This document shows positions 52,376 to 62,552 of a stretch of DNA of 64,000 nucleotides, piece after piece. Numbering within the stretch: the first letter of the stretch is position 1; the number at the start of each line of letters is the position of its first letter. The notes beneath the pieces were generated by a model. That model was not told where the DNA came from and searched no databases. It worked only from the letters and a program-made list of their open reading frames with translations. The translations under genes and the position numbers were made by a program. The stretch comes from Azospirillum sp. B21 (GTDB lineage: Bacteria; Pseudomonadota; Alphaproteobacteria; Azospirillales; Azospirillaceae). Location of the stretch: positions 1 to 64,000 of the forward strand of contig NZ_VTTO01000004.1 of assembly GCF_008364825.1 (NCBI RefSeq), written 5' to 3'.

Positions 52376-54385
52376 TCACTCCGCCGCCCAGGCAAGCGGA
52401 GCAAAGCCCGCACGGTGAGCCATTTGCTCGAGGAGCACGGGCAAGCTTTCCTCTTGTCTGTTGAAGCGGACATGCACCGCTCCGTCGCTCAACGCTTGCA
52501 CCGTAACGGTGACCGTCGCGGACATGCCGTCCGGTGCCAATCGAGCGGTATCTCCGGGTGTCAATGCGTGCTGCCGGGGCGTCAGCAGTCTGGCTCCGTC
52601 CATCGACAGGTCGGCAATGCGGACAGTCAACTGTCCTCGGGCCGCCGCGAGTTGGGCCGGGTGGTCGATGGCATGACGGGGGCTGCGCCGGCGATCCGCT
52701 TCGGTTGTCGATGTCCGGACGACGCGCACCAGCGTTCTGCGCAGGGCCTCGATGCTGTGCGCGACCTCCTCCGAGCCGATGCGGACCTGGGCGGCCTGGG
52801 AGCCGGTCTGGGCCGCCTCCTGCGACACCGTGGCGATGCTGGTGGACACCGCCTGGGCGGCGCGGGAGGTTTCGACGACGTTGCGGCTGATCTCCTGGGT
52901 GGCCGCGGCCTGCTCCTCCATGGCGGCGGCGATCGCTCCGGTGACCTGATCGATCTCGCCGATCGTGCTGCCGATCTGCTCCACCGCAGTCACCGCCGCG
53001 CCGGTCACGGCCTGCACTTCGGCGATGAGGCGCGTGATCTCCTCGGTCGAGCGGGCGGTCTGGTTGGCGAGGGTCTTGACCTCCTGGGCCACGACAGCAA
53101 AGCCCTTGCCCGCCTCCCCCGCCCGCGCCGCCTCGATGGTGGCGTTCAGCGCCAGGAGATTGGTCTGGCTGGCGATGTCGTCGATGAGCTTGACGACGTC
53201 GCCGATCCGGTTGACGGCGCTGGAGAGCGAGACGATCGTTTCCTGTGTGTGGGTGCCCCCTGCGACGGCACGGCGGGTGACGGTGCTCGAGTGGGCGATC
53301 TGAGCGGAGATCTCCCGGATCGAGGCCGCCAGTTCTTCGGTCGCCGACGCCACCGTCTGCGCGTTCATCAGCGCCTGTTCGGCAGCGGTGGAAACGGTGC
53401 GGGCGTTCTCGCTGACCCGGTCGGCCGCCGCGGCCATGCGGTCGGCATCCTCGGCCATGCCGCCGGTATGCCTGGCGACCTCCTCCACCGCCTGTCCCGC
53501 CTCGCGTTCAACCGTCGCCGCCATGGCGAGCATCGCGGCGGCACGCTCCTCATCCGCTTGCCGCTGTCGTTCGCCCCGCTCCTGACTGGCATAATCCAGC
53601 TTGGCCTTTACCGCATTGAGCGTCGACCGGATGCGGCTGAATTCGGCGATGCCTGCACTGGGGATATGGGCCCGCAGGTCGCCACGGGCGATCGCGTCGA
53701 GATGGGCTTCGACAAGGGACAGGGGGTGACGAACCGTCTTCAGGATGACATGGCCGGCAACGACGGCGAACAGCCCTCCGAACAGAAGCAAGCTTAGGGT
53801 CACCGCGTCGGTGAGCTCGGCATGGAAAAGCGGCGGCAGACCCAGACCAGCCATCACGAGCATGAAAAGGACGAAGGTGGCGGTCAGACGGCCGGTGACG
53901 CTCCTGGCCCATCGGATCATCGTCGGCCCGATCCCGCGGCTGACGATGTCGCCGTCCAGCAGGGCATACGCGTGCGGCGTGCCGGACCTGAACAGGGCGT
54001 AAACCCGCTCCGCCTCCTCAACGGATGCCCGGTCGGGTTTGGAGCGGATGGAAATGAAGCCGGTGATCCGGCCGTCCTCGGTGACCGGCGTGACGTTGGC
54101 CTTGACCCAATAATGATCGCCGCTCTTGGTCCGGTTCTTCACCAAACCTTCCCAGGGGCGCCCCTCTTTGATCGTCGCCCACAGATTTGCGAACGCGTCC
54201 TTCGGCATGTGCGGGTGACGCACGATGTTGTGGGGAGCGCCGGTCAATTCGGCTTCGGTGAAGCCGCTGATGTCCGTGAATGCTTTATTGACGAAGACAA
54301 TCCGGCCCGTGATGTCTGTTCGTGAGACCAGAAGCTGGTCGTCGCTTAGGAGAACTTCCCTGCCGGTCACCGGTCCATTGTCGCG
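52376..54385 (-). CDS. PAS-containing methyl-accepting chemotaxis protein with C-terminal PilZ domain
   Basis: The 669-aa Aer-like chemoreceptor has an N-terminal PAS domain ([19 protein letters not shown], about 10-120), two membrane helices ([20 protein letters not shown] and [18 protein letters not shown]), HAMP, and a methyl-accepting signalling domain whose tip reads [22 protein letters not shown]-terminal PilZ-like domain follows ([25 protein letters not shown]). The PilZ part would let cyclic-di-GMP modulate chemotaxis; the RxxxR and D/NxSxxG signatures are present. ATG 54385 ([13 protein letters not shown]) fits the family start better than the upstream GTG 54427. Confidence 0.9.
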   Translation of the reverse strand, partial: RDNGPVTGREVLLSDDQLLVSRTDITGRIVFVNKAFTDISGFTEAELTGAPHNIVRHPHMPKDAFANLWATIKEGRPWEGLVKNRTKSGDHYWVKANVTPVTEDGRITGFISIRSKPDRASVEEAERVYALFRSGTPHAYALLDGDIVSRGIGPTMIRWARSVTGRLTATFVLFMLVMAGLGLPPLFHAELTDAVTLSLLLFGGLFAVVAGHVILKTVRHPLSLVEAHLDAIARGDLRAHIPSAGIAEFSRIRSTLNAVKAKLDYASQERGERQRQADEERAAAMLAMAATVEREAGQAVEEVARHTGGMAEDADRMAAAADRVSENARTVSTAAEQALMNAQTVASATEELAASIREISAQIAHSSTVTRRAVAGGTHTQETIVSLSSAVNRIGDVVKLIDDIASQTNLLALNATIEAARAGEAGKGFAVVAQEVKTLANQTARSTEEITRLIAEVQAVTGAAVTAVEQIGSTIGEIDQVTGAIAAAMEEQAAATQEISRNVVETSRAAQAVSTSIATVSQEAAQTGSQAAQVRIGSEEVAHSIEALRRTLVRVVRTSTTEADRRRSPRHAIDHPAQLAAARGQLTVRIADLSMDGARLLTPRQHALTPGDTARLAPDGMSATVTVTVQALSDGAVHVRFNRQEESLPVLLEQMAHRAGFAPLAWAAE

Positions 54386-54666
54386 CATCCCTTGCCCCCG
54401 ATTTGAACGAGTGGGTCGATCACCCACTCAAAGCGGTGCAAATTTCGCGCCGGACTTGATGATCCGATCCGTGTATTTTCTCGAGGCACGCTCGGCAACG
54501 CTCCCTGAATTGCCCCGTTCTCGGCACTCTCGTGACATCGCCACCGCTCAAAATGCGATATTTTTGTAAAATGTGATGCAAAATGCGAGCATGATCACCC
54601 GGCCCCTCCGCGCCGCAAGCGGGGGCGTTCCCTCCAGCGAAGCCAATTGCCGGACGCTGACTGCAC

Positions 54667-55116
54667 TCAGCGCTGGAGTTGCTTGGCCAGGTGTCGTGTG
54701 AGGACCGCAACCGCAGTCGGCTTGGTATAGACCGCGACCTGCGGGAACCGGTCCGACAGGCCGGACGACTGCGGGGTCGCGGTGTGGAGGACGATCGGAA
54801 CTCCTGTTTTTTCCAGCGCTTCAAGGACCGGACCGACCGTCCCGTCGGACAGCGTCACGTCCAGGATGGCGGCGTCGATTTTATGGGAGCCGATCAGATC
54901 GAGTGCCTCCAGCACCGTTGCCGCAGGACCGACGGGCAACCCGTGGGCATCCTCGACGGCAAGGATGAGGTCATAGGCGATGAACGGCTCATCCTCGACG
55001 ACGAGAACATGCGCGCTGCCGAGATCGGGCTGGGTTCTGGACGAGACTGTGTGGACCATGATGTCACGGATCGTGCGGGGGATTGCCTGTTGTACGACTG
55101 CCGGCTCTGAGTTCAC
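54667..55116 (-). CDS. Single-domain response regulator coupled to the HWE kinase
   Basis: The protein of about 149 aa is a CheY-like receiver: HVLVVEDEPFIAYDL carries the acidic pair, AAILDVTLSDG the phospho-acceptor Asp, PIVLHTATP the Thr-type switch and VAVYTKPT the Lys. No output domain follows. GTG 55116 overlaps the stop of the kinase gene (GTGA), giving translational coupling; ATG 55059 is the alternative. It is the likely phosphorylation target of the kinase just upstream. Confidence 0.85.
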   Translation of the reverse strand: MNSEPAVVQQAIPRTIRDIMVHTVSSRTQPDLGSAHVLVVEDEPFIAYDLILAVEDAHGLPVGPAATVLEALDLIGSHKIDAAILDVTLSDGTVGPVLEALEKTGVPIVLHTATPQSSGLSDRFPQVAVYTKPTAVAVLTRHLAKQLQR

Positions 55117-57728
55117 TGGCTCAATTTTCCAAAAGGAATGATCAGGGTGACGCGCAGGCCGGCTTGGCACCACTCCTGGCTGATGCGGCCACCGAGTTGA
55201 CTGCCGATGCTCATTTGTATCAGCTGCGAGCCGAAACCACGCCGTGCGGGAGGCGTCCGAACCACCGGTCCTCCGCTCTCGCGCCACAGCAGGATGAGCG
55301 TATCGCCCTCGGTTTGCCAGGACACCGTCAGCGTTCCTTGCGTGGACGACAGAGCTCCGTACTTGGCGGCGTTCGTCGCCAGCTCGTGAAGCGTCAAGGC
55401 CAGGCTGGTCGCCGCCGTCGGGCCGGCATGAACCTGCGGGCCCTCGAGGTGGAGACTGTCAGTCCCCGGCGCGAGGTGGGGAACGATCACCGCCTGCATC
55501 AGCTCCACCAGGGTGGTACCGTCCGTGGCGGCGGCTTCCCCGGTCACCGCCGGGCGGATCAAGTCATGAGCCCGCGCCAACGCCAGAAGGCGACCGGTGA
55601 GGGCATCGGCCATGTCCCGCACCCCGGCGGAGGTGCGCGCCGTCATGGCGACCATCCCGACGGCGACGGCGAACAGGTTCTTGACCCGGTGGTTGAGCTC
55701 ACGCACCAGCAGCTGGCGATCTTCCTCTGCCCGCTTCCGGCTGGTGAGGTCGACCGACGTGCCGACAAGGCCAACCACCTGTCCGGTCCCGTCGCGGAAC
55801 GCCGTCTTGTGGGAAAGCCAAATCCGCGGCCCCCGTTCGTCCTGCCCGACGACCTCTTCCAATTCCTCGGTCGTGCCGCTTTCCATGATCCGCCGGTCGG
55901 TTTCCATGATCCGCCGGCCTTGCTCCTTGTCGTCGAGGAATTCCAGATCGGTACGCCCCTCGACCTCGCTCCAGGGCTTGCCGATCAGCTCCATCACCGG
56001 ACCGTTGGCAATGCGCATGCGGCCATCGATGTCTTTCACATAAATCAGGGCGGGAACCGATTCGATGACGGTTCTGAGGATGCGGGTGGCTTCGGTGGCC
56101 TCCGCCTCCTTCCGCCGCAACTCCTCTTCAACCTGCTTGCGCCTGTCGATGTCGATCAGCACGCCCGGAAAGCGGAGCGGCTTTCCCGCGGCATCGAGAC
56201 TGCAATGCCCATTCGCCTCGACCCAGCGGTAGGTGCCGTCGAATTGGCGCACACGGTACTCGGCGCTGTAAGGTCCTCCTGTCTCCATCACGGACGCAAC
56301 CGCCTGCCTGACGTGCGACCAGTCCTCCGGATGAATGGATGCCATCAGAAGCCCCAGGGACAAACCTTGCTGGCATTGCTGCGGCGACAGAGCAAAGGAG
56401 CGGGCAAAGCGCTCATCGACGGTAAAACGGTCGGCAGGGATGTCCCAGACCCAGGTTCCGACGATGGCTCCGCTGTTCAAGGCAAGGTCGATGCGCTCGA
56501 CCGCGATGCGCAGGGCTTCTTCGGTCGACTTGCGGTCGGTGATGTCGATCACGACACCCGGAAACCTCGCCGGGAGGCCCTGGGCGTTCCGGGCGCAACG
56601 GCCCCGCGCCAGGACCCAACGAGTCTTGCCGTCCAACCCGGTCACCCGGTACTCCGCCAGATAATCGTCTCCTCCGTCCACAGCGCGCGCGATTTCTGCA
56701 GCAACCGCACCGCGGTCATCCGGATGGATGGCCGCCACATAGGTTGCGATCGGCAGGCCGTCCGCCGCCCGTTCCGGCTCGACACCGAACAGGGTGGCAA
56801 AGGTGGCGTCGACGGTCACGATGTCCGTCCGGACATCCCAACTCCAAGTCCCAATGCCTCCAGCGGCATCGAGCGCAAAGCGGAAGCGCTCCTCGCTGGC
56901 GCGGAGCGCCTCCTGGGCCACCTTCAGATCGTGCACGTCGGTGCAGGTGCCGTACCAACGGACAATCCGCCCCGCCGCATCGCGAACCGGCTGGGCCCGA
57001 CCGATAACCCAACGGTACCGACCGCTGCGATGACGGAGCCGGTATTCGATGTGGTAGGGTTCACCGGTGGCGAGCGACCGACGCCACACACTCCAGGCGC
57101 GGTCACGATCATCGGGGTGGAACATGTCGTTCCACGCCTCGCCTTCGGTTGCCCCGTCCGGCGCGCCGGTGAACCCGTACCAACGCTGGTTGAAATAGTC
57201 GTGGTGCCCGTCAGGCCGTGTCGACCAGATCATTTGGTCGATGGAGTCGACGATGGCCTGGAACTTGGCCTCGCTGGCCTGCAGTTGCGCCCGGATCGCC
57301 GTCCGGTCGGTGATGTCGCGCATGAAGGCAACCACCCCCAGCACACGGCCGTTGGCAGCAATCATGCGGTTGGCGGTGATGGCCACGTCGACAAGCCGGC
57401 CATCCTTGTGCCGCCGTACGGTATCGATCTGTACCTCTTCGCCGGACAGGGCGCGGTCGAACACACCGGTCGGACCTTCCGGACAAGGCTCCGGCAGCAA
57501 CAAAGTGACCGGAGCGCCGATCGCTTCCTGCATGCTATAGCCGAACATCCGGGTGGCAGCCGGGTTCCATGCGATGATCCGGCCCTCTCCCACCGCAAAG
57601 ACAATGATGGCGTCAGGAGCAGTGTTTATGATCGCCGCATAGCGGGCGTCCTCCTCACCAAGGCCCTCATCCCGTTCAATGGCAGCGTCTCCAAAACCGG
57701 AACCGTCGGCACAAGAAAAGTCAGACAT
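55113..57728 (-). CDS. Soluble five-PAS HWE-family sensor histidine kinase
   Basis: The 871-aa protein has no membrane helix. Five PAS/PAC units occupy about residues 30-660, the first with ARYAAIINTAPDAIIVFAVG and the second with YFNQRWYGFTGAPDG. An HWE-type kinase core follows: phospho-acceptor His in RELNHRVKNLFAVA (near 679), ATP-binding LALTLHELATNAAKYGAL and the family WxE in LLWRESGGP. HWE kinases often detect light or redox state through flavin PAS domains, but a LOV-type GXNCRFLQ motif is not seen. It is coupled to the following receiver. Confidence 0.9.
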   Translation of the reverse strand: MSDFSCADGSGFGDAAIERDEGLGEEDARYAAIINTAPDAIIVFAVGEGRIIAWNPAATRMFGYSMQEAIGAPVTLLLPEPCPEGPTGVFDRALSGEEVQIDTVRRHKDGRLVDVAITANRMIAANGRVLGVVAFMRDITDRTAIRAQLQASEAKFQAIVDSIDQMIWSTRPDGHHDYFNQRWYGFTGAPDGATEGEAWNDMFHPDDRDRAWSVWRRSLATGEPYHIEYRLRHRSGRYRWVIGRAQPVRDAAGRIVRWYGTCTDVHDLKVAQEALRASEERFRFALDAAGGIGTWSWDVRTDIVTVDATFATLFGVEPERAADGLPIATYVAAIHPDDRGAVAAEIARAVDGGDDYLAEYRVTGLDGKTRWVLARGRCARNAQGLPARFPGVVIDITDRKSTEEALRIAVERIDLALNSGAIVGTWVWDIPADRFTVDERFARSFALSPQQCQQGLSLGLLMASIHPEDWSHVRQAVASVMETGGPYSAEYRVRQFDGTYRWVEANGHCSLDAAGKPLRFPGVLIDIDRRKQVEEELRRKEAEATEATRILRTVIESVPALIYVKDIDGRMRIANGPVMELIGKPWSEVEGRTDLEFLDDKEQGRRIMETDRRIMESGTTEELEEVVGQDERGPRIWLSHKTAFRDGTGQVVGLVGTSVDLTSRKRAEEDRQLLVRELNHRVKNLFAVAVGMVAMTARTSAGVRDMADALTGRLLALARAHDLIRPAVTGEAAATDGTTLVELMQAVIVPHLAPGTDSLHLEGPQVHAGPTAATSLALTLHELATNAAKYGALSSTQGTLTVSWQTEGDTLILLWRESGGPVVRTPPARRGFGSQLIQMSIGSQLGGRISQEWCQAGLRVTLIIPFGKLSQ

Positions 57729-58781
57729 TTTCTTCTATCTTTGATTGGACCTCTTGCCGCCACACATGCCGGCTGACATGCGTTACAAGTTCACAAGAGC
57801 GGAGTCATTACACTAGGTTAAAACGAACATACCCGACAGAGATTTTTCTCTGAGAGTACGCCGTAAGCCTTATAGCCATTGACTTTCTCATCCGAAAGCA
57901 TGCGGTTCGTTGCTTGGCTTGGACACACCTCAATCGGAACAGAAGTGCCGCTGGAGCATGACGAAAAACCTGTCATGCTGAATCAACTCACCATCAGAAC
58001 AACTCAAGGCAATAAATTATATATTATATTCTAATCCTATCAGAAAACATCAGCCTTCACATTTCCGGGATCGATGCGGCGAAACAGCCGTTCCCCTCGC
58101 AGGATATCACGCACCCCCACGACAGAACCGACACCTGCAGCTTTCAACATTGCTTCCAATGCCTCTGCTGCTTCAACCAAGGGCCATGAAAGCCATCTTC
58201 ATCAATCGGGACAATCACAAGTGCTTGTGACCCATCGGGCATGGCGCTTCTTCCATTACATCTCCAGCACAAAAGAAAGCCGCCCACTTGATGGTGGGGC
58301 GGCTTTCAGTCGATCAGAACGCATGGGCTAGGAGACTGTTCTGAAGATAGACAACCACGAAAGCGCGATGCTCTAATGTGGTCTTCAACATCGGATGCCG
58401 CGTGTTTGTTCCGCACAGCCCCGAAAAAATGCCGTTGCCGGGATTGAGGCACACCGGATGCGGATCTGCAATGTTCGGGGCTTGCAGCCAGGGGTGGGGA
58501 GGGACGAACCAAGCGCGACCAGCCGCGCCTGCTCGTGAAGACCCCGAATGTTGGTCTTCCCCGGACCAGCAGCCTCCGCGCATCCTGTTCATCCTTTTGG
58601 CCAAGGCCGATAACGGGCTTTGGCAGCCTGCCTTCAGTCCCCTCCCCATCAAGGACGGCATAGCGTTGAGTTGGCCGATTTGCGTCCACCCCAGGGGACC
58701 TTGCGAGGGACATCGATTTGGCTGATCACGCCTTGGTAGAGTTACTGACAGTCGCTATCCCGAGCGGGAGTGCCCGCGAAA
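57729..58781. other. 1-kb stretch without a supported protein gene
   Basis: The part next to the kinase (57780-58070) is AT-rich, including a run of TATATTATATTCTAAT near 58017-58035, and should contain the kinase promoter. Further right is the first copy of a 100-bp repeat with a strong minus-strand terminator (58274-58376). Open frames in 58300-58725 are not convincing. Confidence 0.4.
58274..58376 (-). repeat. Repeat copy 1 with intrinsic terminator
   Basis: This stretch and that at 59242-59345 are diverged direct copies: both start AGAAAGCCGCCC, contain a hairpin closed by GCGGCTT, then CAGAA.CGCAT, AGGAGACTG, ACCAC and AAAGCGCG.TGCTCT in the same order and spacing. In this copy the stem GAAAGCCGCC/GGCGGCTTTC followed on the minus strand by TTTT makes a classic terminator. 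A 25-codon minus-strand frame ending AHAF just before it may be a vestigial gene end. Confidence 0.6.
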
Positions 58782-59009
58782 TCACTGTTCGTGAAGACCG
58801 ATGAACAGCTTTCGGACTTCAGTCTCTGAACGACGCCGGCTTTGAACCTGATGGAGAATTTCTTCCGATTCGACTCTCAATTCCGCTGCAAGCGATTGCT
58901 GAATGTAAGAGAGGGCATGAACTTTCCGGGCAAATCTTTGCGTGCTGAGTGCCCATTGCCGGAGCTCATCAATAAACCCGTCGATGTCTTCGTCAGGGCT
59001 GTCGTTCAT
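58782..59009 (-). CDS. Small acidic helical protein, 75 aa
   Basis: The frame MNDSPDEDIDGFIDELRQWA and ending TEVRKLFIGLHEQ gives a plausible amphipathic helical protein. There is no good Shine-Dalgarno; TATGATAATA lies about 15 bases before the start, so a leaderless or near-leaderless transcript is possible. No family is recognised. Confidence 0.45.
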   Translation of the reverse strand: MNDSPDEDIDGFIDELRQWALSTQRFARKVHALSYIQQSLAAELRVESEEILHQVQSRRRSETEVRKLFIGLHEQ

Positions 59010-59624
59010 AGCCGGATATTATCATAACGATATTGCAGCATGCATCTGCTCTAAGACCGACTTGACCAAAGTCATAGAATAGGCAGGTGGAATGAGAACC
59101 AGTCATCGTTGCTTGGGCATTGCCGCCCGTCTTCCAAGTCCATCGGATTTCTGCAGGGAGCATGAAACGGGTGGTATCTGCTCGATTTCGAGGTTCATGC
59201 CCTGCCTCTCCATTTCAACATGTACTGTACAACCATCAACAAGAAAGCCGCCCCTGCATATGAGGAGCGGCTTCCAGTGGAACAGAAACGCATCGCAAGG
59301 AGACTGCACGGAACACTTGCCACCACAAAGCGCGTTGCTCTGACACCCTCTCCAACGTCAGGAGTCGCCGATTGTTCCACAGCCTCATCACATATTTTCG
59401 CAGGTCATCCACGAGAAGTCTGGCCTCAAGCCGTGAGCAGATCAACTGTGAGGGCTTCAGGACCGTATGAAGCTTGTCGTCGGACGACAAGTCCCCGGCC
59501 GAAGGCACTGGCCGAAAGCCACATCGACGCAAGTTTCGCGCCACCCCATACTGGCCGCCGAACGAGCGGCATGCCAGGGTACAAGACTGCCGCTGCAGTA
59601 CGCTGGTCCTGCTGAGGAGGAATG
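59010..59624. other. 600-base stretch without a supported protein gene
   Basis: It contains the second copy of the 100-bp repeat (59242-59345) and probably the promoter of the following kinase. No convincing gene is seen on either strand. Confidence 0.4.
59242..59345 (-). repeat. Repeat copy 2 of the terminator-associated module
   Basis: Same orientation as copy 1, 968 bases away. The hairpin is less perfect (GAAGCCGCTCC against the first arm on the minus strand), but the flanking AGGAGACTG and AAAGCGCGTTGCTCT blocks are well kept. The pair suggests duplication of a small gene end or of a short mobile unit. Confidence 0.55.
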
Positions 59625-61070
59625 ATGACTGCGCGCGACGCCACCAACCGGACTGAGGGTGTTGCATCAGCGTTGTCATCAGACCAGGAAACCTGGCTTC
59701 GTTCAGCACTCGACTGTGCGGGTATGGGCGCTTGGCGCGCGTGGCCTGAAACCGGGGACTTCGAGGCGACCGTTGGGGCAAAACGGCTCCATGGCCTGCC
59801 GGACGATGCGCCGCTGGACGAGACCTCCGCCATGGATGTGATCCATCCGGATGACCGCGACCGGGTCAGGAGTGCCTTGCAGAGTGCGATGGAGCGGGGC
59901 GCGGACTATTGTGCGGAGTTCCGAACCGTGCTTCCGGACGGCACCGTCCGATGGCTTCTTTCACGTGGGCGCTGGATGCCGTCCGTTGACGGGCAACCGC
60001 CGCATATGATTGGCGTCGTGCAGGACATCAGCGAGCGCAAGCAGGCGGAAGACGCGCTCGCCCATAGCGAGGCGCGGCTTCGTGAAGCCCAGGACATCGC
60101 CGGCTTGGCGTTCTGGGAATTCATCTTTGCAGATGGCACGGTCATTTGGAGCGATGCCATGTTCCGGCTGCTTGGCCGGGATGCACGCCAAGGTCCGCCG
60201 ACGCTTGAGGAGGTTCGCAGCCTCCTGCATCCCGACGACCAACCGTTGCTCGACACCTTCCTGGAGAACGCTGCTGCAGCCTGCCAAGACTATGAGGCGG
60301 ACTGGCGTCTGCGTCATGCCGACGGGACATACCGCTGGGTGCGCACGCGCGCGCGCGCGTTTGCGGATGCAAACGGGCGATGTGTGCGCTTGTTCGGCAC
60401 GGATTTGGACATCACCGAACGAAAACGGGTGGACGAGGATCTGCGACGTCTGGTCGAGCAGCGCGAGATGCTGGTCCGAGAGGCTCACCATCGCATCAAG
60501 AACAATGTCGCGTCCATTGCTGCGCTCCTGGCGATGCAGGCCCGCTCCCAGACATCGGATACGGTTCGTGAAGCGTTGCTCGATGCCCAACAACGTGTCC
60601 ACACGGTCGGGCGAATCCACGAGGCGCTCTACCGCTCGGAGAGCTTCACGTCGGTCGATGTGGGAGCACACCTGCAAGCGTTGATGAAAGACGTCGCACA
60701 GTCGTCCGTGACGCGACAGGGGCGACCGCCCACACTGCGCCTGCAATGTCCTGTCGGGGTGGAACTGTCGGCCGACACCGTCACACCTCTGTCGATGATC
60801 GCGGTCGAACTCGTCACCAACGCCCTGAAATATGCGAGCGGAGACAAGGATGAGGTGGAGATCGACATCGCGCTCTGTGGTCGAACGACGATGCGCCTGG
60901 TCGTCGCTGACAACGGCCCGGGATTGCCTGCCGGTGCTCGAAGCGCAGGAGGCTTGGGCATGCGCCTCGTTGATCTCTTGGCACAACAACTCCGGGGAAC
61001 CGTGTCGTACAAAAGCAGTCCAGCGGGCCTGCGGGTGACTGTGGCGTTTTCGCCTTCGCCAGCTCTATGA
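59625..61070 (+). CDS. PAS-type sensor histidine kinase, HisKA_2 family
   Basis: The 481-aa soluble kinase has two PAS domains (about 20-140 with HPDDRDRVRSALQSA, and 145-265 with ADWRLRHADGTYRWVRTRAR). The HisKA_2 dimerisation domain has its His in VREAHHRIKNNVASIAALL (near 288), and the HATPase domain has ELVTNALKYASGD and DNGPGLPAG. ATG 59625 is 4 bases after AGGAGG; an ATG 3 bases earlier is too close. Its partner may be the single-domain receiver gene 680 bases downstream. It resembles the stress-response kinases of alphaproteobacteria in type. Confidence 0.88.
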   Translation: MTARDATNRTEGVASALSSDQETWLRSALDCAGMGAWRAWPETGDFEATVGAKRLHGLPDDAPLDETSAMDVIHPDDRDRVRSALQSAMERGADYCAEFRTVLPDGTVRWLLSRGRWMPSVDGQPPHMIGVVQDISERKQAEDALAHSEARLREAQDIAGLAFWEFIFADGTVIWSDAMFRLLGRDARQGPPTLEEVRSLLHPDDQPLLDTFLENAAAACQDYEADWRLRHADGTYRWVRTRARAFADANGRCVRLFGTDLDITERKRVDEDLRRLVEQREMLVREAHHRIKNNVASIAALLAMQARSQTSDTVREALLDAQQRVHTVGRIHEALYRSESFTSVDVGAHLQALMKDVAQSSVTRQGRPPTLRLQCPVGVELSADTVTPLSMIAVELVTNALKYASGDKDEVEIDIALCGRTTMRLVVADNGPGLPAGARSAGGLGMRLVDLLAQQLRGTVSYKSSPAGLRVTVAFSPSPAL

Positions 61071-61748
61071 GGTCAGGTTGACAAGAGTTTGACTGAGAAG
61101 CCTCAAAGGTCGTGAGCATCCAAGAGATGAGGGGGACGCCCTGGTTTCTCGTTACAATAACCGGAACAGTCGCTGTCCATTCCGCGCAGCTTGAGGAAAG
61201 CCGTTGCCGTGAGACCAACGGCAAGGATTGCCTTCAGCGGCATCTCAAGAACCTTGGGTTCAGCGCGCAGGCTGCTCATGACGAGCTCTCCGAGCTTCGG
61301 GGTTGGGTCACCCCGTCACGTACTGGAGCCATTGGAGCAAAGTTCAGGCCATCTTCGACGGGGTGGCGAGGCGCAGACATGGTTGTCTTTTGGTCGGTGG
61401 CCGCAGGCTTCACCACACACTTCTTTTCACACTGCTTCACAATTTCACTGATATTTAATGCATATTTGATATAAGATGATGGTTGTGCCCTGGGCTTGCA
61501 GATCGATCACCCTGTGGGGCAGCGTGTCGGACTGGGCAGGAGATTGTTTTCGCTTGTTGAGCAAAACACGAAGGCGGAATAGCCTGTTTTTATCGGTTTC
61601 CAAGGCTGATGTGCGACTAATATTATGCGGAGCCAATCGTTGTGTGTCGCAGCATCAGCTGGAGCGCAGCTTTGAACGCCGCCATTCAGACGCTTGTTTA
61701 CATTTATCCGCGAGATATTTCACTGTTGGTTCGCTCTTCAATCCTATA
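61071..61748. other. 680-base stretch between kinase and receiver gene
   Basis: No supported gene. The last 250 bases are AT-rich (for example CTAATATTATGCGG near 61616-61630 and ATCCTATAAT at the receiver start), so the receiver probably has its own promoter. A lone TTCAGAC at about 61686 was checked as a transposon-end repeat and has no companions. Confidence 0.4.
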
Positions 61749-62132
61749 ATGAGCTTCGAAAAGATGAACGGCTCCCCCCATGTGCTTGTTGCGGAGGATG
61801 AAGACCTCGTCGCGTTGGTGGTGGCGGAAATGCTGGAAGCCGCGGGGTTCCGGGTGACTGTGGTCCAGAATGGTCAAAAGGCCATCGAGGCCGATGCCGC
61901 TGATGCCGCCGATCTCCTGGTGACCGACATGCGGATGCCCGTCCTGGGGGGCGAGGCTTTGATCCGATGCCTTCGGCAGCGACGGACTGACCTGCCTATC
62001 ATCGTCATGACCGGATACAGCGAAGATCTTCCAGACGAAGAGCCAGGATGCCTGATCATCCTACGCAAGCCATTCCCGCTGGAGGCACTGGTCCATCATG
62101 TCGGTAGCTTGCTGAACAGGCGAAGCACATGA
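61749..62132 (+). CDS. Single-domain response regulator
   Basis: The 127-aa CheY-like receiver has the acidic pair in HVLVAEDEDLVALVV, the phospho-acceptor Asp in LLVTDMRMPVLGG, Thr in IIVMTGYSED and Lys in IILRKPFP. No output domain. ATG 61749 starts directly within AT-rich sequence; ATG 61764 is an alternative. Receivers of this VTDMRMP type are common partners of HisKA_2 kinases. Confidence 0.85.
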   Translation: MSFEKMNGSPHVLVAEDEDLVALVVAEMLEAAGFRVTVVQNGQKAIEADAADAADLLVTDMRMPVLGGEALIRCLRQRRTDLPIIVMTGYSEDLPDEEPGCLIILRKPFPLEALVHHVGSLLNRRST

Positions 62133-62490
62133 TGAGGTGAGCCGACGTGTGGAGTGCCTCCAGCCACCGGCTGTCTGGAAGTTCGAGCGAAGCCTAGCCA
62201 TCACTTGGTGCGTCGGAGGTCGGTAGATGCAGGGTGGGGCCGATGGGACGCGGGCGGATGGCTGGCCAGCTCACTGAAGGTGCGATCCAGCAGCCCCTGG
62301 ACTCCCACCGTGCCGGAAGGCGGTTCGCTGGAAGAACCGTTCGCATGCAGAGTGGGGAACGGCGAGTGGTTGTCGTCATCCCAACTCAGTCAGAGAGCCA
62401 GCAGCATGTGTGCTGAAACATATAAACCCGCTTACCGGCAACCAGCAGTGCCTCGATACACCACCACATGCTGATCGATCTTGAGGAAAC
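62133..62490. other. 360-base convergent intergenic stretch
   Basis: Nothing is recognised here between the receiver gene and the terminator of the catalase gene. Short open frames in it lack ribosome sites and family features. Confidence 0.4.
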
Positions 62491-62520
62491 AAAGGGCTGG
62501 CCCTTGCGTTGGGGCCAGCC
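62491..62520 (-). terminator. Terminator of the manganese catalase gene
   Basis: Read on the minus strand, GGCTGGCCCC and GGGCCAGCC (arms 62512-62520 and 62495-62503) form a 9-bp GC-rich stem followed by CTTTGTTTCC. It lies about 35 bases after the catalase stop codon. Confidence 0.75.
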
Positions 62521-62552
62521 GCAATCCAGAATGCCAAGGATTATGGTGGTTT

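Noticed and set aside
55083-57776. 897-codon plus-strand open frame opposite the HWE kinase
   Set aside because: Kinase and PAS motifs are on the minus strand; the plus frame has no recognisable domain.
58074-58331. 85-codon plus-strand open frame after the AT-rich stretch
   Set aside because: Ser/Thr/Arg-rich with no ribosome site; it runs into the minus-strand terminator of repeat copy 1.
61112-61474. 120-codon open frame between kinase and receiver
   Set aside because: Codon use is not like neighbouring genes and no motif or ribosome site supports it.
61683-61690. Single TTCAGAC as a possible right transposon end
   Set aside because: No companion repeats and no TGT/ACA terminus nearby; one 7-mer is expected by chance.
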